Shown here: piece by piece, positions 36,172 to 45,721 of the stretch
Numbering within the stretch: position 1 is the stretch's first letter
Layout of the letters: the number at the start of each line of letters is the position of its first letter
NCBI RefSeq assembly: GCF_000011085.1
Contig: NC_006396.1
Location: 1,550,001 to 1,614,000 of the forward strand
Length of the DNA: 64,000 bases
Reading direction: 5' to 3'
Source: Haloarcula marismortui ATCC 43049
Lineage (GTDB): Archaea > Halobacteriota > Halobacteria > Halobacteriales > Haloarculaceae
Notes under the pieces: generated by a model
Database searches by the model: none
Told to the model about the DNA's origin: nothing
Seen by the model: the letters and a program-made list of their open reading frames with translations, nothing else
Program-made: the position numbers and the translations under genes

Positions 36172-36630
36172 TCAGGTAGTCGCGGTCGCGGCCAGTGCCG
36201 AGAGCGTATCGGCGGTCCGAAGGTCGTCGATAGTGCAGTACCACGCGCCTCGGAGGCCGTGCTGGTCGTTTTCGACAGGAGCTTCGAGCGGCACGAGGTC
36301 GTCCAGTTCGAACACCACGACGTTGTCTGTCTCCGAGAACGGGTCAATGAGGGCCGCCCAGTCATCCGCGTCCATCGGCCCCGGACCGCCACGGGTCTGG
36401 TCCGTTCGGGCGGTCACCGGGGCGTAGTGCGTGACTGCCGACACCGGCGCAGTCCGGTAGAACGCCATGTAGTCGAACGGTTCTGTCGTTCGGTCATACG
36501 ACTCCGGCGACGGATAGAAGCCCTGTCGACAGCGTTCAAACGTCTCCGTCTGTGCGGCGACGACACAGACCCGGGCCCCACCGGGTGCGTCGTCGGCCGG
36601 TGTGTCGTCGGTAAAGCGGTCGAGGTCCAT
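36172..36630 (-). CDS. short haloarchaeal protein of unknown function
   Basis: 152 residues, soluble. VCVVAAQTETFERCRQGFYPS is near the N terminus, then FDYMAFYRTAPVSAVTHYAPV, and VVFELDDLVPLEAPV in the last third. The mix suggests a compact alpha/beta fold, with some resemblance to ASCH/EVE-type nucleic acid binding proteins that I cannot confirm. It runs in the same direction as the two genes to its left. Confidence 0.5.
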   Translation of the reverse strand: MDLDRFTDDTPADDAPGGARVCVVAAQTETFERCRQGFYPSPESYDRTTEPFDYMAFYRTAPVSAVTHYAPVTARTDQTRGGPGPMDADDWAALIDPFSETDNVVVFELDDLVPLEAPVENDQHGLRGAWYCTIDDLRTADTLSALAATATT

Positions 36631-36713
36631 ACCCGGCCCTTAGCCCGGACACGGAAGTACACCCCGCCAGCGGCGGCGGGACACTCATATGGGCACAGTC
36701 CTGTGTCCTCGCT

Positions 36714-36833
36714 ATGGCACAGCTACTCGTCTGCCAGCAGTGTGACACCGGGTTCGAGTACGATGCGACGGCGTTCAGTGCGACGTGTCCGGACTGCGGG
36801 CATCGACACCAGCCCCGAACTGGGTGCTGTTAG
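36714..36833 (+). CDS. 39-residue zinc-ribbon micro-protein
   Basis: ATG at 36714, TAG at 36831-36833. The translation starts MAQLLVCQQCDTGFEYD and has two metal knuckles: CQQC (residues 7-10) and CPDCGHRH (26-33), with a final Cys pair. It fits the zinc-finger micro-protein class like the gene at 18971. It is divergent from the 152-residue gene and precedes the Hut regulator. No function known. Confidence 0.7.
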   Translation: MAQLLVCQQCDTGFEYDATAFSATCPDCGHRHQPRTGCC

Positions 36834-36861
36834 GGCAGCGTACCAGTCACGACCACCGCAG

Positions 36862-37506
36862 CTACAGGTACGCTACCAGCGCGTCAGCCAGTTTCTTTTC
36901 GGCGCGCCGCAGGTGGTCCTCCGCGGTTCGGCGCTGGACACCAACGCGGTCCGCGATAGCCGCCGTCGTCGTCCCGCGCGGCAGTTCGTAGTACCCTTCC
37001 TCGTGCGCTGTCAGGAACACCTCGCGCTGGCGTGGCGAGAGAGACGGTACCACGTCTCCAACAGTCACCAGCGGCGCGTCGGGCGTCACTGACCCAACCT
37101 CGCGTTTCGACTCGACAGTGACGTCGAAATCCGACGCTAACGACCGGTACACTGCCGACAGCGCGTCGGAACTGAGCCCCAGCGCCCGAACGAGTTTGTG
37201 CCCCTCCGCGTACCGAAGTGGCGGCACGAGCAGACACCCCTCGTCGGCCAAATAGCGCTCGACGGTGTCCGCTATGTGGACCTTCAGACACGCCTCGGTG
37301 ACCAGAACCTGCCCGTCATTCGTTTCGAGGCGCTCGGCGACGCCGACAGTCCCGCAGACCTGTTCGACGACCGGCTCGACATCCCCACCGCGGAGGTGGA
37401 GGAGGTCGCTGTGGTCGGTACACCACAGTTCGATGCGCGTGCCGGTTCCGTCGGTCGCCGCCTCATAGGCCCCGTCACCGGCCACCCGGAACACCGCCTC
37501 GTACAT
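36862..37506 (-). CDS. bat-type HTH transcriptional regulator, probable hut regulator
   Basis: 214 residues from the ATG at 37506. An open frame continues upstream over hutU, but that is antisense to a real gene, and the start just before a TATA-rich region is supported. The C terminus is the HTH-10 domain ([21 protein letters not shown], then [29 protein letters not shown]), as in bacterio-opsin activator proteins. The N-terminal half is an alpha/beta sensor region. It is divergent from the hutUGIH operon with 81 bases between start codons, so control of histidine degradation is inferred. Ligand unknown. Confidence 0.82.
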   Translation of the reverse strand: MYEAVFRVAGDGAYEAATDGTGTRIELWCTDHSDLLHLRGGDVEPVVEQVCGTVGVAERLETNDGQVLVTEACLKVHIADTVERYLADEGCLLVPPLRYAEGHKLVRALGLSSDALSAVYRSLASDFDVTVESKREVGSVTPDAPLVTVGDVVPSLSPRQREVFLTAHEEGYYELPRGTTTAAIADRVGVQRRTAEDHLRRAEKKLADALVAYL

Positions 37507-37524
37507 AGCAACCAATTCACATGC

Positions 37525-37534
37525 ATATATAAAA
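37525..37534 (+). promoter_or_regulatory. TATA box in the hut divergent promoter
   Basis: ATATATAAAA is the strongest TATA match in the region between the regulator and hutU. For hutU it would give a transcript start near 37556 and a leader of about 30 bases. It may also serve the regulator. Confidence 0.55.
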
Positions 37535-37538
37535 ACAG

Positions 37539-37550
37539 TTCCGCACGGAA
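37539..37550. promoter_or_regulatory. palindrome near hutU transcript start
   Basis: TTCCGCACGGAA: perfect 5-base arms around CA, just downstream of the TATA box. It could be an operator for the adjacent bat-type regulator. A short palindrome such as this also arises by chance in GC-rich DNA. Confidence 0.35.
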
Positions 37551-37587
37551 AGTCTCCGCTATCACGCCGGGGGGCGAACAGGAGGGT

Positions 37588-39336
37588 ATGGCACAGCAGT
37601 CTGCCCCAGACACCGACCACGACGTCGGGACGCCCTCGGAACAGTGGCGCGAATACCAGGGTGCGCCCACCGGCACCGACATCGAATGTGAAGGGTGGCG
37701 ACAGGAGGCCGCGCTCCGAATGTTGAACAACAACCTCGACCCCGAAGTCGCCGAAAAGCCGGAAGAGTTGGTCGTGTACGGCGGGACCGGACGTGCGGCC
37801 CGGTCGTGGGACGCTTACGACACCATCGTCGACGAACTCCGTGAACTCGGCGACACCGAAACCCTCCTCGTCCAGAGCGGCAAGCCGGTCGGTCGGTTCG
37901 AGACCCACGAGAACGCCCCGCGCGTCCTCATCGCGAACTCGAACCTCGTCGGCAAGTGGGATACCTGGGAACACTTCCACGAACTCGAAGCGAAAGGGAA
38001 GATTATGTACGGCCAGATGACTGCCGGCTCGTGGGCCTACATCGGCACACAGGGCATCATCCAGGGGACCTACGAGACACTGGCCGCGCTTGCCCGGAAA
38101 CACTACCCCGACAACGACGGCCTCCGTGGGAAGATTGTCGTCACCGGCGGCCTCGGGGGAATGGGCGGTGCGCAACCGCTCGCGGTGACCATGAACCACG
38201 GCGTCTGCATCGCGGCCGAAGTCGACGAGGAGCGCATCGACCGCCGTATCGAAACGGGGTACTGTCAGGAGAAGGCCGACGACCTCGCAGCGGCTATCGA
38301 GCGGGCACAGGAGGCCGCGGCGAATGGTGAGCCCTACGGCGTCGGCGTCCACATGAACGCCGCGGATATGCTTGCAGAGATGCTTGAGATGGGGTTCGTT
38401 CCCGATGTAGTGACCGACCAGACGAGTGCGCACGACGAACTCGAAGGGTACTACCCCGCTGGCTACACCGTCGAGGAAGCCGACCGGCTCCGCGAACGCG
38501 ACCCCGAGACGTACGTCGCAGAGAGTCTTGATACGATGAAGCGCCACGTCGAAGGCATTCTCGAACTGCAGGAGAGGGGTGCTATCGCCTTCGAGTACGG
38601 CAACAACATCCGGGGGCAGGTCGAGGACCAGCGCGACCTCGACACAGCATTCGACTTCCCGGGGTTCGTTCCCGCGTACATCCGCCCGCTGTTCTGTGAG
38701 GGCAAAGGACCGTTCCGCTGGGCCGCGCTCTCGGGCGACCCCGCGGACATCCACCGGACAGACGACGCGGTCAAGGAGCTGTTCCCGGAGAAAGACGACC
38801 TCCATCGCTGGATAGACCTCGCCCAAGAGCAGGTGTCTTTCCAGGGCCTGCCCTCGCGAGTGTGCTGGCTGGGGTACGCGACCGAGGATGGGCTGACCGA
38901 GCGCACTCGCCTCGCGCTCCGTATAAACGAGCTTATCGCCGACGGAGAGATTTCCGCGCCGGTCGTCGTCACGCGAGACCACCTAGACGCCGGGAGCGTC
39001 GCCTCGCCACACCGCGAAACGGAGGCGATGAAAGACGGGACTGACGCCGTCGCCGACTGGCCGATTCTGAACGCCCTGCTGAACTGTGCGGCTGGCGCGG
39101 ATATCGTCAGCGTCCATGACGGCGGCGGCGTCGGCATCGGCAACTCTCTCCACACGAACAACCACGTCGTCCTCGACGGGTCGGACCTCGCGGCTGAGAA
39201 GGCCCGACGCGTGTTCACGACCGACCCCGGGATGGGCGTCATTCGCCACGCCGACGCCGGTTACGAAATCGCACAGGAGATGGCCGACGAGAACGATGTC
39301 GCGGTCCCGATGCGTGACCGCAACCGCAACCAATGA
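37588..39336 (+). CDS. hutU: urocanate hydratase
   Basis: 582 residues from the ATG at 37588; an upstream frame extends into the regulator and lacks family sequence. It converts urocanate to imidazolone propionate using tightly bound NAD. Markers include [19 protein letters not shown] near the N terminus, the nucleotide motif [16 protein letters not shown] near residue 190, and the end [20 protein letters not shown]. It is first of four genes (U-G-I-H) joined by four-base overlaps, the complete pathway from histidine to glutamate and formamide-type products. Confidence 0.96.
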   Translation: MAQQSAPDTDHDVGTPSEQWREYQGAPTGTDIECEGWRQEAALRMLNNNLDPEVAEKPEELVVYGGTGRAARSWDAYDTIVDELRELGDTETLLVQSGKPVGRFETHENAPRVLIANSNLVGKWDTWEHFHELEAKGKIMYGQMTAGSWAYIGTQGIIQGTYETLAALARKHYPDNDGLRGKIVVTGGLGGMGGAQPLAVTMNHGVCIAAEVDEERIDRRIETGYCQEKADDLAAAIERAQEAAANGEPYGVGVHMNAADMLAEMLEMGFVPDVVTDQTSAHDELEGYYPAGYTVEEADRLRERDPETYVAESLDTMKRHVEGILELQERGAIAFEYGNNIRGQVEDQRDLDTAFDFPGFVPAYIRPLFCEGKGPFRWAALSGDPADIHRTDDAVKELFPEKDDLHRWIDLAQEQVSFQGLPSRVCWLGYATEDGLTERTRLALRINELIADGEISAPVVVTRDHLDAGSVASPHRETEAMKDGTDAVADWPILNALLNCAAGADIVSVHDGGGVGIGNSLHTNNHVVLDGSDLAAEKARRVFTTDPGMGVIRHADAGYEIAQEMADENDVAVPMRDRNRNQ

Positions 39337-40256
39337 CCGACCTGACAGACCCGTCGCCGTGGACCGGGCCGTCCGACGACCCGAACGACGAGCAGTTCGG
39401 TGACATCGTCGAGACGGCCACGCTCGCGACCGCTGCCGAGTACGACGTGGTGCTGGTGGGCGAGCCGTACGACGGGGCCGTCATCGGACGGCCGGGCGCG
39501 CGTGCCGGCCCGGCGGCTCTCCGACGCGAACTCGGCGGAACGAAGACGCATCACATCGAACGCGGACCGGTCCGCTCGGTCGCCGACCTCGGCGACATCG
39601 AGATTCCGGCCGGGGGTGTCGAGCAGGTTCAGCGTGCCGTCCGTTCGGTAACAGCGCGGGTCCATGCAACGAGCGCAGTACCGGTGTTTCTCGGTGGCGA
39701 TAACTCGCTGACGTTCCCGAACGCCGCGCCACTGTTGGCTCACGAAACGGTCGGCGCAGTCAGCTTCGACGCCCACCTCGATTGCCGCGCCGTTCGGGAC
39801 GAGCCGACGAGCGGGACGCCGTACCGACAGCTCCACGATGCAGGCCTCGACGCACTGGCCGTTGTCGGCGCGCGCCACTTCGAAACCTCGACAGCGTACC
39901 ACGACTACCTCGCCGAGCAGGGCGGGACAGTCCTGCCGCCGGCGTCGGTGGCCGGTGACCCCGCCGACGCGGTGGACGACGCGCTCGCCGCGCTCGGCGA
40001 CGTGGACGCCGTCTATGTCAGTCTGGACCTCGACGTGCTCGACGCCGCAGCCGCGCCGGGCGTGAGCGCGCCGACGCCGGGCGGCCTCTCGACGCGGGAA
40101 CTGTTCCGGATGCTGGGCCGCGTGGCGTCCGACGACCGTATCGCCGGCTTCGAGGTGGTCGAGTGCGCGCCGCCACTGGACGCCGGGGACCGGACCGCCC
40201 GCGCCGGGGCCCGCGCCGTCGCACACTTCCTCAGCGGCTTAGGAGGGAGCCGATGA
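39333..40256 (+). CDS. hutG: formimidoylglutamase, arginase family
   Basis: 307 residues, start overlapping the hutU stop (ATGA). It hydrolyses formiminoglutamate to glutamate. Metal-binding motifs are DAHLD (Asp146, His148, Asp150) and SLDLDVLD (Asp232, Asp234). The first motif, GGDHS in arginases, reads GGDNS here (Asn124), so one manganese ligand differs; this resembles variants seen among formimidoylglutamases. Position in the hut operon identifies the function better than the sequence alone. Confidence 0.92.
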   Translation: MTDLTDPSPWTGPSDDPNDEQFGDIVETATLATAAEYDVVLVGEPYDGAVIGRPGARAGPAALRRELGGTKTHHIERGPVRSVADLGDIEIPAGGVEQVQRAVRSVTARVHATSAVPVFLGGDNSLTFPNAAPLLAHETVGAVSFDAHLDCRAVRDEPTSGTPYRQLHDAGLDALAVVGARHFETSTAYHDYLAEQGGTVLPPASVAGDPADAVDDALAALGDVDAVYVSLDLDVLDAAAAPGVSAPTPGGLSTRELFRMLGRVASDDRIAGFEVVECAPPLDAGDRTARAGARAVAHFLSGLGGSR

Positions 40257-41515
40257 CAACCCTCGATGCGGTGGTCTACGGCGCGGATGAACTCGTCGCA
40301 GGCCCGGCGACGGACGGCCGCCGCCTAGAAACCTATGAGGACGGCGCAGTCGCCATCGTGGACGGCACGGTCGCCGCTGTCGGTCCGACCACTGAGGTGA
40401 CTGCCGAATACCCGCCGGAGAGCGCCAACCACGCTGTCGACGCCGACGGTCAGGCCGTCATTCCGGGCTTCGTCGACCCCCACACCCACGCGCTGTTCGC
40501 CGGCGACCGCTCGGACGAGTTCGCCGCCAAACTGCGCGGGAAGTCCTATCAGGACATCCTCGCCGAAGGCGGCGGCATCCTCCGAACGGTCCGGGCGGTC
40601 AGGGACGCCGACGAGGAAACGCTGCTGTCGAACCTGCTGGCCCATCTCGACACCATGCTCGCTCACGGGACGACGACAGTCGAGGTGAAGTCCGGCTACG
40701 GGCTCGACACGGAGACAGAGCTACAGATGCTCCGAGTTATCGACAGCGCTGACGCGGTCCATCCCGTCGACGTGGTCCCGACATTCATGGGCGCACACGC
40801 GGTCCCCGAGGGGTGGGACACCGACGACTACACCGCGGCGGTCGTCGACGAGCAGGTTCCAGCGGTCGAGTCACAGGGCATCGCCGAGTTCTGCGACGTG
40901 TTCTGTGAGGAGGGCGTCTTCTCGGTCGCGCAGTCCCGACGGGTCCTCGAAGCAGGCGCAGCCGCTGGGCTGACGCCGAAGGTCCACGCCGAAGAACTGG
41001 CCCACATCGGCGGGACACAGCTGGCGGCGGACGTGGGCGCGGCCAGTGCCGACCACCTCCTGCACGCGACCGGCGAAGACATTGACGCGCTTGTCGACGC
41101 TGCCGTAACGCCGGTGTTGCTCCCCGGAACGGCGTTCGGTCTCGGCGCAGCGTACGCGGACGCGACGGCGTTCCGCGACCGGGGTGCGCCCGTCGCGGTA
41201 GCGACGGATTTCAATCCGAACTGCCACAGCCACAGCATGGGCTTTGCGCTGTCGCTGGCCTGCGTCGAGATGGGACTGACGCCGGCCGAAGCGCTAATCG
41301 CTGGAACGAAACACGCCGCGCTTGCGCTGGACAGGACCGACGGACTGGGGACGCTCCGGGAGGGCGCGCCCGGAGACGCCGTAGTCCTTGCCGCGCCGAG
41401 TCACGTCCACATTCCCTACCAGTACGGGACCAACGTCGTCGACGCCATCCTGAAAGACGGCTCGGTCGTCAGCACCCCAACGCATGAGTCATACGACCGG
41501 GAGGTGCAACCATGA
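40253..41515 (+). CDS. hutI: imidazolonepropionase
   Basis: 420 residues from the ATG at 40253, overlapping the hutG stop by four bases; the longer frame has no family match. It opens the imidazolone ring to give formiminoglutamate. The amidohydrolase metal motif is [13 protein letters not shown] (His77, His79), followed by [20 protein letters not shown], then KVHAEEL and [13 protein letters not shown] residues in [14 protein letters not shown]. Third in the hut operon. Standard length. Confidence 0.95.
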   Translation: MTTLDAVVYGADELVAGPATDGRRLETYEDGAVAIVDGTVAAVGPTTEVTAEYPPESANHAVDADGQAVIPGFVDPHTHALFAGDRSDEFAAKLRGKSYQDILAEGGGILRTVRAVRDADEETLLSNLLAHLDTMLAHGTTTVEVKSGYGLDTETELQMLRVIDSADAVHPVDVVPTFMGAHAVPEGWDTDDYTAAVVDEQVPAVESQGIAEFCDVFCEEGVFSVAQSRRVLEAGAAAGLTPKVHAEELAHIGGTQLAADVGAASADHLLHATGEDIDALVDAAVTPVLLPGTAFGLGAAYADATAFRDRGAPVAVATDFNPNCHSHSMGFALSLACVEMGLTPAEALIAGTKHAALALDRTDGLGTLREGAPGDAVVLAAPSHVHIPYQYGTNVVDAILKDGSVVSTPTHESYDREVQP

Positions 41516-43161
41516 CCGCCGAAGTCGTCCTCAACGGCGAATCTCTCACACCCGCTGACGTGGTCGCCGTCGCCCGGAACGGCGCGACCGTCACCGTTGC
41601 CGACACCGCCCGCGAGCGAATCCGCGAGTCCCGCGAGCGCGTCGAGAGCGTGCTGGACAGCGGCGAGGCGGTGTACGGCGTCACCACCGGTTTCGGCGAC
41701 CTCGTCGACGAGCGCATCCCGCGCGAGGACCTCGATGCCCTCCAGCGGAACCTCCTCCGGAGCCACGCCGCCGCGGTCGGACGGGAGTTGACGACCGAGG
41801 AAGTCCGGGCGATGATGGTCACACGGGCGAACACGCTGGCGAAGGGGTATTCAGGCATCCGTGAGTCCGTCGTCGATTTGCTGGTAGCGATGCTCGATTC
41901 GGGCGTCCACCCGGTCGTCCCGTCGCGGGGCAGCCTCGGTGCGAGCGGTGACCTCGCCCCGCTCGCACATATGTCGCTGGTGCTCATCGGGGAGGGGGAA
42001 GCCGAGGTCGAAGGGGACCGACTCCCCGGCGACGAGGCGCTCGACGCAGTCGGCCTCGAACCGGTGACGCTCCGGGCCAAGGAGGGGTTGGCGCTCATCA
42101 ACGGGACGCAACTGACCGTCGGCGTCGCCGCGCTCCTGCTCGACGACGCTGAGCGACTGGTCACTGCCGCCGACATCGCTGGCGCGCTCACGACGGAGGT
42201 GACCCTCTCCTCAACAGTACCATCCCACGAAGCCATCGCCGCCGTCCGGCCCCACGCCGGCCAGGCCGCGAGCGCGCGAAACATCCGGCGGCTGACGGCC
42301 GACTCCGATGTGGTCGAGTCCCACCGCAACTGCGACCGCGTGCAAGACGCCTATGCGATGCGCTGCCTGCCGCAGGTCCACGGCGCAGTCCGTGACGCCG
42401 TCGCCCACCTCCGGGAGGCCGTCGAGGTGGAACTCAACAGCGCGACCGACAATCCGCTGGTGTTCCCCCGCGAGGCCGAGCGTAGTGAGTCCTCGAACCA
42501 AGCGAGCGGGAGCGACCGACGAGAGGCGGGCCGCGGGGCAGGCGTTGTGAGCGTCGACGACCGGGCCTCCGGCTCCGATAGCGCGGGCGTGCTGTCCGGT
42601 GGGAACTTTCACGGCGCGGTACTCGCTATGCGTCTCGACTATCTGACGAACGCGCTCACCGAACTCGCAGCCATCTCGGAGCGCCGGACCGACCGGATGC
42701 TCAACCCCACTCTGCAGGAGCCACACCTCCCACCGTTTCTCACCGAGCGAAGCGGCGTCCGCTCGGGCTACATGATTGCCCAGTATACCGCTGCGGCGCT
42801 GTTGAACGAATGTCGGTCCTTCGGCCGGCCCTCGATGGACAACACCCCTGTCAGCGGCAATCAGGAGGACCACGTCAGCATGAGCGCGCAGTCGGCCTAT
42901 CTGGCCCGGAAAACGGCGCGAAACGCCGCCGCGATTCTCGGCGTCGAGCTGTGCTGTGGGGCGCAGGCCGCCGACTTCGTCGACAACGACCTCGAACTGG
43001 GCGTCGGGTCGGCCGAGGCCTACGACGCTGTCCGCGCGGTGGTCCCAAAGCTGACGGCTGACCGCCCGGTCCACGAGGACATAGAGGCCGCGGGCGCGCT
43101 TGTCGAGTCACCGGCCTTCACCGAGCGGGTTGCTGTGGCCCTCAACGAGGAGCTAGAGTGA
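41512..43161 (+). CDS. hutH: histidine ammonia-lyase with an in-frame insertion
   Basis: 549 residues, start overlapping the hutI stop. It removes ammonia from histidine to form urocanate, the first pathway step. The MIO cofactor forms from Ala144-Ser145-Gly146 (SLGASGDLAP), and Tyr55 (AVYGVTTGFG) is the usual partner. Residues about 320-358 hold an extra polar stretch (beginning ERSESSNQASGSDRREAG) between NPLVFPREA and VLSGGNFHG, where other members have only a few residues. It probably loops out on the surface. It is the last gene of the hut operon. Confidence 0.95.
   Translation: MTAEVVLNGESLTPADVVAVARNGATVTVADTARERIRESRERVESVLDSGEAVYGVTTGFGDLVDERIPREDLDALQRNLLRSHAAAVGRELTTEEVRAMMVTRANTLAKGYSGIRESVVDLLVAMLDSGVHPVVPSRGSLGASGDLAPLAHMSLVLIGEGEAEVEGDRLPGDEALDAVGLEPVTLRAKEGLALINGTQLTVGVAALLLDDAERLVTAADIAGALTTEVTLSSTVPSHEAIAAVRPHAGQAASARNIRRLTADSDVVESHRNCDRVQDAYAMRCLPQVHGAVRDAVAHLREAVEVELNSATDNPLVFPREAERSESSNQASGSDRREAGRGAGVVSVDDRASGSDSAGVLSGGNFHGAVLAMRLDYLTNALTELAAISERRTDRMLNPTLQEPHLPPFLTERSGVRSGYMIAQYTAAALLNECRSFGRPSMDNTPVSGNQEDHVSMSAQSAYLARKTARNAAAILGVELCCGAQAADFVDNDLELGVGSAEAYDAVRAVVPKLTADRPVHEDIEAAGALVESPAFTERVAVALNEELE
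42469..42585 (+). repeat. repeat-like in-frame insertion within hutH
   Basis: About 117 bases encode the extra stretch in hutH. The core reads CGAGCGTAGTGAGTCC and AAGCGAGCGGGAGCGACCGA, tracts of a type recurring in haloarchaeal genomes as embedded repeats. The frame is kept. A related GAGCGGCGAGAGGGG-type string lies after hmgB near 3270-3300. Confidence 0.5.
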
Positions 43162-43168
43162 GCCGTCC

Positions 43169-45721
43169 TCAGGGCCCGAGCCCCAGGTCCGCGGTGCCCT
43201 CAGCCCCCTGATAGCGGTCGCGGTCGTCCCAGTCGGCAATGCTCGAATGGGTCTCCCAGACGGCGATTTCGAGGTGCTCCTGCGTGATTTCCGAGCCGTC
43301 TCGCAAGGCGTGGCGAGCCGCGTCCTCGGCGACGAGTTCGAGGTCGCTGGCGGCGTAGCCAGCCGTCGGCTCGACGATGGCGTCCCAGTCGATGTCGCCG
43401 GCGACGGGCCGGTCCTGCAGGTGGATCTCTAGTATCTGCCTGCGAGCCTTGGCATCCGGCGGCGGGACCTCCACGCGCTCGTCGAAGCGGCCCGAGCGCC
43501 GTAGCGCCGTGTCGATGTCCTCGACGAAGTTCGTCGCCGCAACTACGACGATGTCGTCGGCCGCCGCGCCTTCGAGTTCGGTGAGCAGCTGATTGACCAA
43601 CTGTTGCTCGCTTGTGTTCATCGAGCCGCGCCGAGAGCCGGCGATACCGTCGATCTCGTCGATGAACAGCACGCAGGGGGCGTTCGCGCGGGCCACCTCG
43701 AACACCTCGGCGACGTTGCGGGCCGGCTCGCCCATCCACTTGCTCGTCACGTCCGCGGGGCTGATTTCGACGAAGCTATGCCCGAGTTCACCCGCGAGCG
43801 CGCCGGCGAGATGGGTCTTCCCACAGCCGGGCGGGCCATACAGCAACAGCCCGGAGAGCACGTCGATACCGTACTCGGCGTAGGCGTCGGCGTTCTCCAG
43901 TGGGTCGAGGACCGTGTCTTCGAGTCGGTCCTTCAGTTCGCCCATCCCGCCCACGTCGGCGAAGTCGCGTCCCGGGTCAGTCTCGACCAGCGAACTGGCC
44001 TGCAGGTCGACGCTGTCGGGCTGGACGACGCCATTCTCGGCGACCATCTCGGGGTCCACCCAGTCCGGGATGCTGGTGTCGGTCTCTGTGGCAGCCTGCA
44101 GCAGATGGTCCGTCCCGATCGGGGCATCCGCCCGCAACGCCTTTCGGGCGGCGTCCTCGGCGAGAAGTTCGATGTCGCTGGCCGCGAAGCCGGCCGTCTC
44201 CTCGACGACGGGGTCAAGGTTGATGTCGTCCGCAGTGGGTCGGCCGGCGAGGTGAATCTCCAGAATCTGCTTGCGAGCTTGGGGGTCCGGTGGCGGGACC
44301 TCCACCCGCTCGTCGAACCGGCCAGAGCGGCGGATGGCGTCGTCCACGTCCTCGACGAGGTTCGTCGCGCCCAGCACCACCACGTCCTCGTCTGCGATGC
44401 CTTCGAGTTCGGTGAGCAACTGATTGACCAACTGCTGCTCGCTGCTGTTCATGTTGCTGTCACCGTCGCGTGCGCCGGCGATGCCGTCGATTTCGTCGAT
44501 AAAGAGGATACACGGCGCGTTCGCGCGGGCGATCTGGAACAGTTCCTCGACTTTCTGGGCGGGTTCCCCCATATACTTGCTCGTCACGTCGGCGGGCGTG
44601 ACCTCGATGAAGGCGTGGTCGACCTCGCCCGCGAGCGCTCCCGCGACGTGTGTCTTCCCACAGCCGGGCGGGCCGTGCAGCAGGACGCCGTTAACGACGC
44701 CGATGCCGTATTCCTCAAAAGCGCTCGGGTCCTGTAGCGGCCGGACGACCTTGTGGTTGAGCGTCTCCAGTAGCTCGGACATCCCGCCCACGTCGGCGAA
44801 GCTCCGGGACGGGTCCGGGTCGACCAGACCGTCGGCTTCCATGTCGACGCCGTCGGGCTGGACCACCGTCCCGTCGTCCGAGGGCCGCTCGCGGTTTATC
44901 GAGGGCGCGCCGTCGGTGCTGTCGGAGCCAGAATCGCCGCCCATCCCGGCCGTGCCGGATTCGTCGGACTGGTCGATCCGCTCCCGGATGTTCCGTTCGA
45001 GGCGGTCCGGGTTGACCTCGTAGCCGTACTCGGCCAGCCGGCGGGGTTCGGCACTCAAAAACTCCGCGAGCCAGCCGTGGCGCTGTAGCTCCTCGGTCGA
45101 GGCGTCTGGGTCCCGGAACGTGACGAGCTTGACGTCCGTGCTGTCGGGCGAGTGGTACTCGGCGAGCCAGAAGGGGAGATACAGGCGGTCGACACCGGTC
45201 ACGCCGTCGAACCCGTCGGGGTCGAAATCTCCGGGCAGGCCGTAGGACTCACGCAGTTTCCGGAGGAATACGTTGGCCGTGCCAGAGGCGGCGTCCTGTT
45301 GCTGGTCGCGGTACTCCGCAACGCGCTGGGGCAGTAGCGACCGGGCGTCGTCGTCAGTGACCTGAAACTGCAGCAGGACAGAGCGGCCAAGCACCGGGTC
45401 GCTGCGGCCGAAATCGTAGTCGCTGGTCGCTCGGCGGACCACCGCGTCGGTGTCGTCGACGTACTGCGAGACGGCCCGGTCGTTGTCCGCCCAGAGTCCG
45501 TCGAGAAACGCTGTCTCAGACTTCGTCGTCGTCCCGAGCAGCTTCCCCTTCCCGGTCTCGTACTCGTAGTCGATCTTGAACACCGGATAGAACACCCGAT
45601 GGAGGCGTTCCAGTTGCTCGGTGTCGCCGAAGGCCGTCATCGTCCGCTGGTCAAGGGTTTCTCTGACGGTTTCCTCGTCGGGTACCCGGCGGTCGGCGTA
45701 GATGTACGGCGGCAGGCTCAT
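43169..45721 (-). CDS. double-AAA ATPase with unusual N-terminal region
   Basis: 850 residues. Two AAA ATPase modules of the Cdc48/VAT class: Walker A GPPGCGKT at 350-357 and 629-636, Walker B LFIDEIDG in each, and the second-region sequences RRSGRFDERVEVP. The first 280 residues are not the Cdc48 N domain and have no signal peptide; they contain RLHRVFYPVFKIDYEYETGKG and RLYLPFWLAEYHS. Each AAA module is preceded by almost the same linker (VVQPDGVDMEADGLVD and VVQPDSVDLQASSLVE), evidence of module duplication. Likely a protein-remodelling machine acting on proteins bound by the N-terminal region. It overlaps the phosphopantothenate synthetase stop by 4 bases. Confidence 0.85.
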   Translation of the reverse strand: MSLPPYIYADRRVPDEETVRETLDQRTMTAFGDTEQLERLHRVFYPVFKIDYEYETGKGKLLGTTTKSETAFLDGLWADNDRAVSQYVDDTDAVVRRATSDYDFGRSDPVLGRSVLLQFQVTDDDARSLLPQRVAEYRDQQQDAASGTANVFLRKLRESYGLPGDFDPDGFDGVTGVDRLYLPFWLAEYHSPDSTDVKLVTFRDPDASTEELQRHGWLAEFLSAEPRRLAEYGYEVNPDRLERNIRERIDQSDESGTAGMGGDSGSDSTDGAPSINRERPSDDGTVVQPDGVDMEADGLVDPDPSRSFADVGGMSELLETLNHKVVRPLQDPSAFEEYGIGVVNGVLLHGPPGCGKTHVAGALAGEVDHAFIEVTPADVTSKYMGEPAQKVEELFQIARANAPCILFIDEIDGIAGARDGDSNMNSSEQQLVNQLLTELEGIADEDVVVLGATNLVEDVDDAIRRSGRFDERVEVPPPDPQARKQILEIHLAGRPTADDINLDPVVEETAGFAASDIELLAEDAARKALRADAPIGTDHLLQAATETDTSIPDWVDPEMVAENGVVQPDSVDLQASSLVETDPGRDFADVGGMGELKDRLEDTVLDPLENADAYAEYGIDVLSGLLLYGPPGCGKTHLAGALAGELGHSFVEISPADVTSKWMGEPARNVAEVFEVARANAPCVLFIDEIDGIAGSRRGSMNTSEQQLVNQLLTELEGAAADDIVVVAATNFVEDIDTALRRSGRFDERVEVPPPDAKARRQILEIHLQDRPVAGDIDWDAIVEPTAGYAASDLELVAEDAARHALRDGSEITQEHLEIAVWETHSSIADWDDRDRYQGAEGTADLGLGP

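Noticed and set aside
37507..38982. Upstream extension of the hut regulator frame across hutU
   Set aside because: The frame remains open because of codon bias. The regulator domain ends and a TATA-rich promoter and hutU start lie at 37506-37588, so the extension is antisense shadow.
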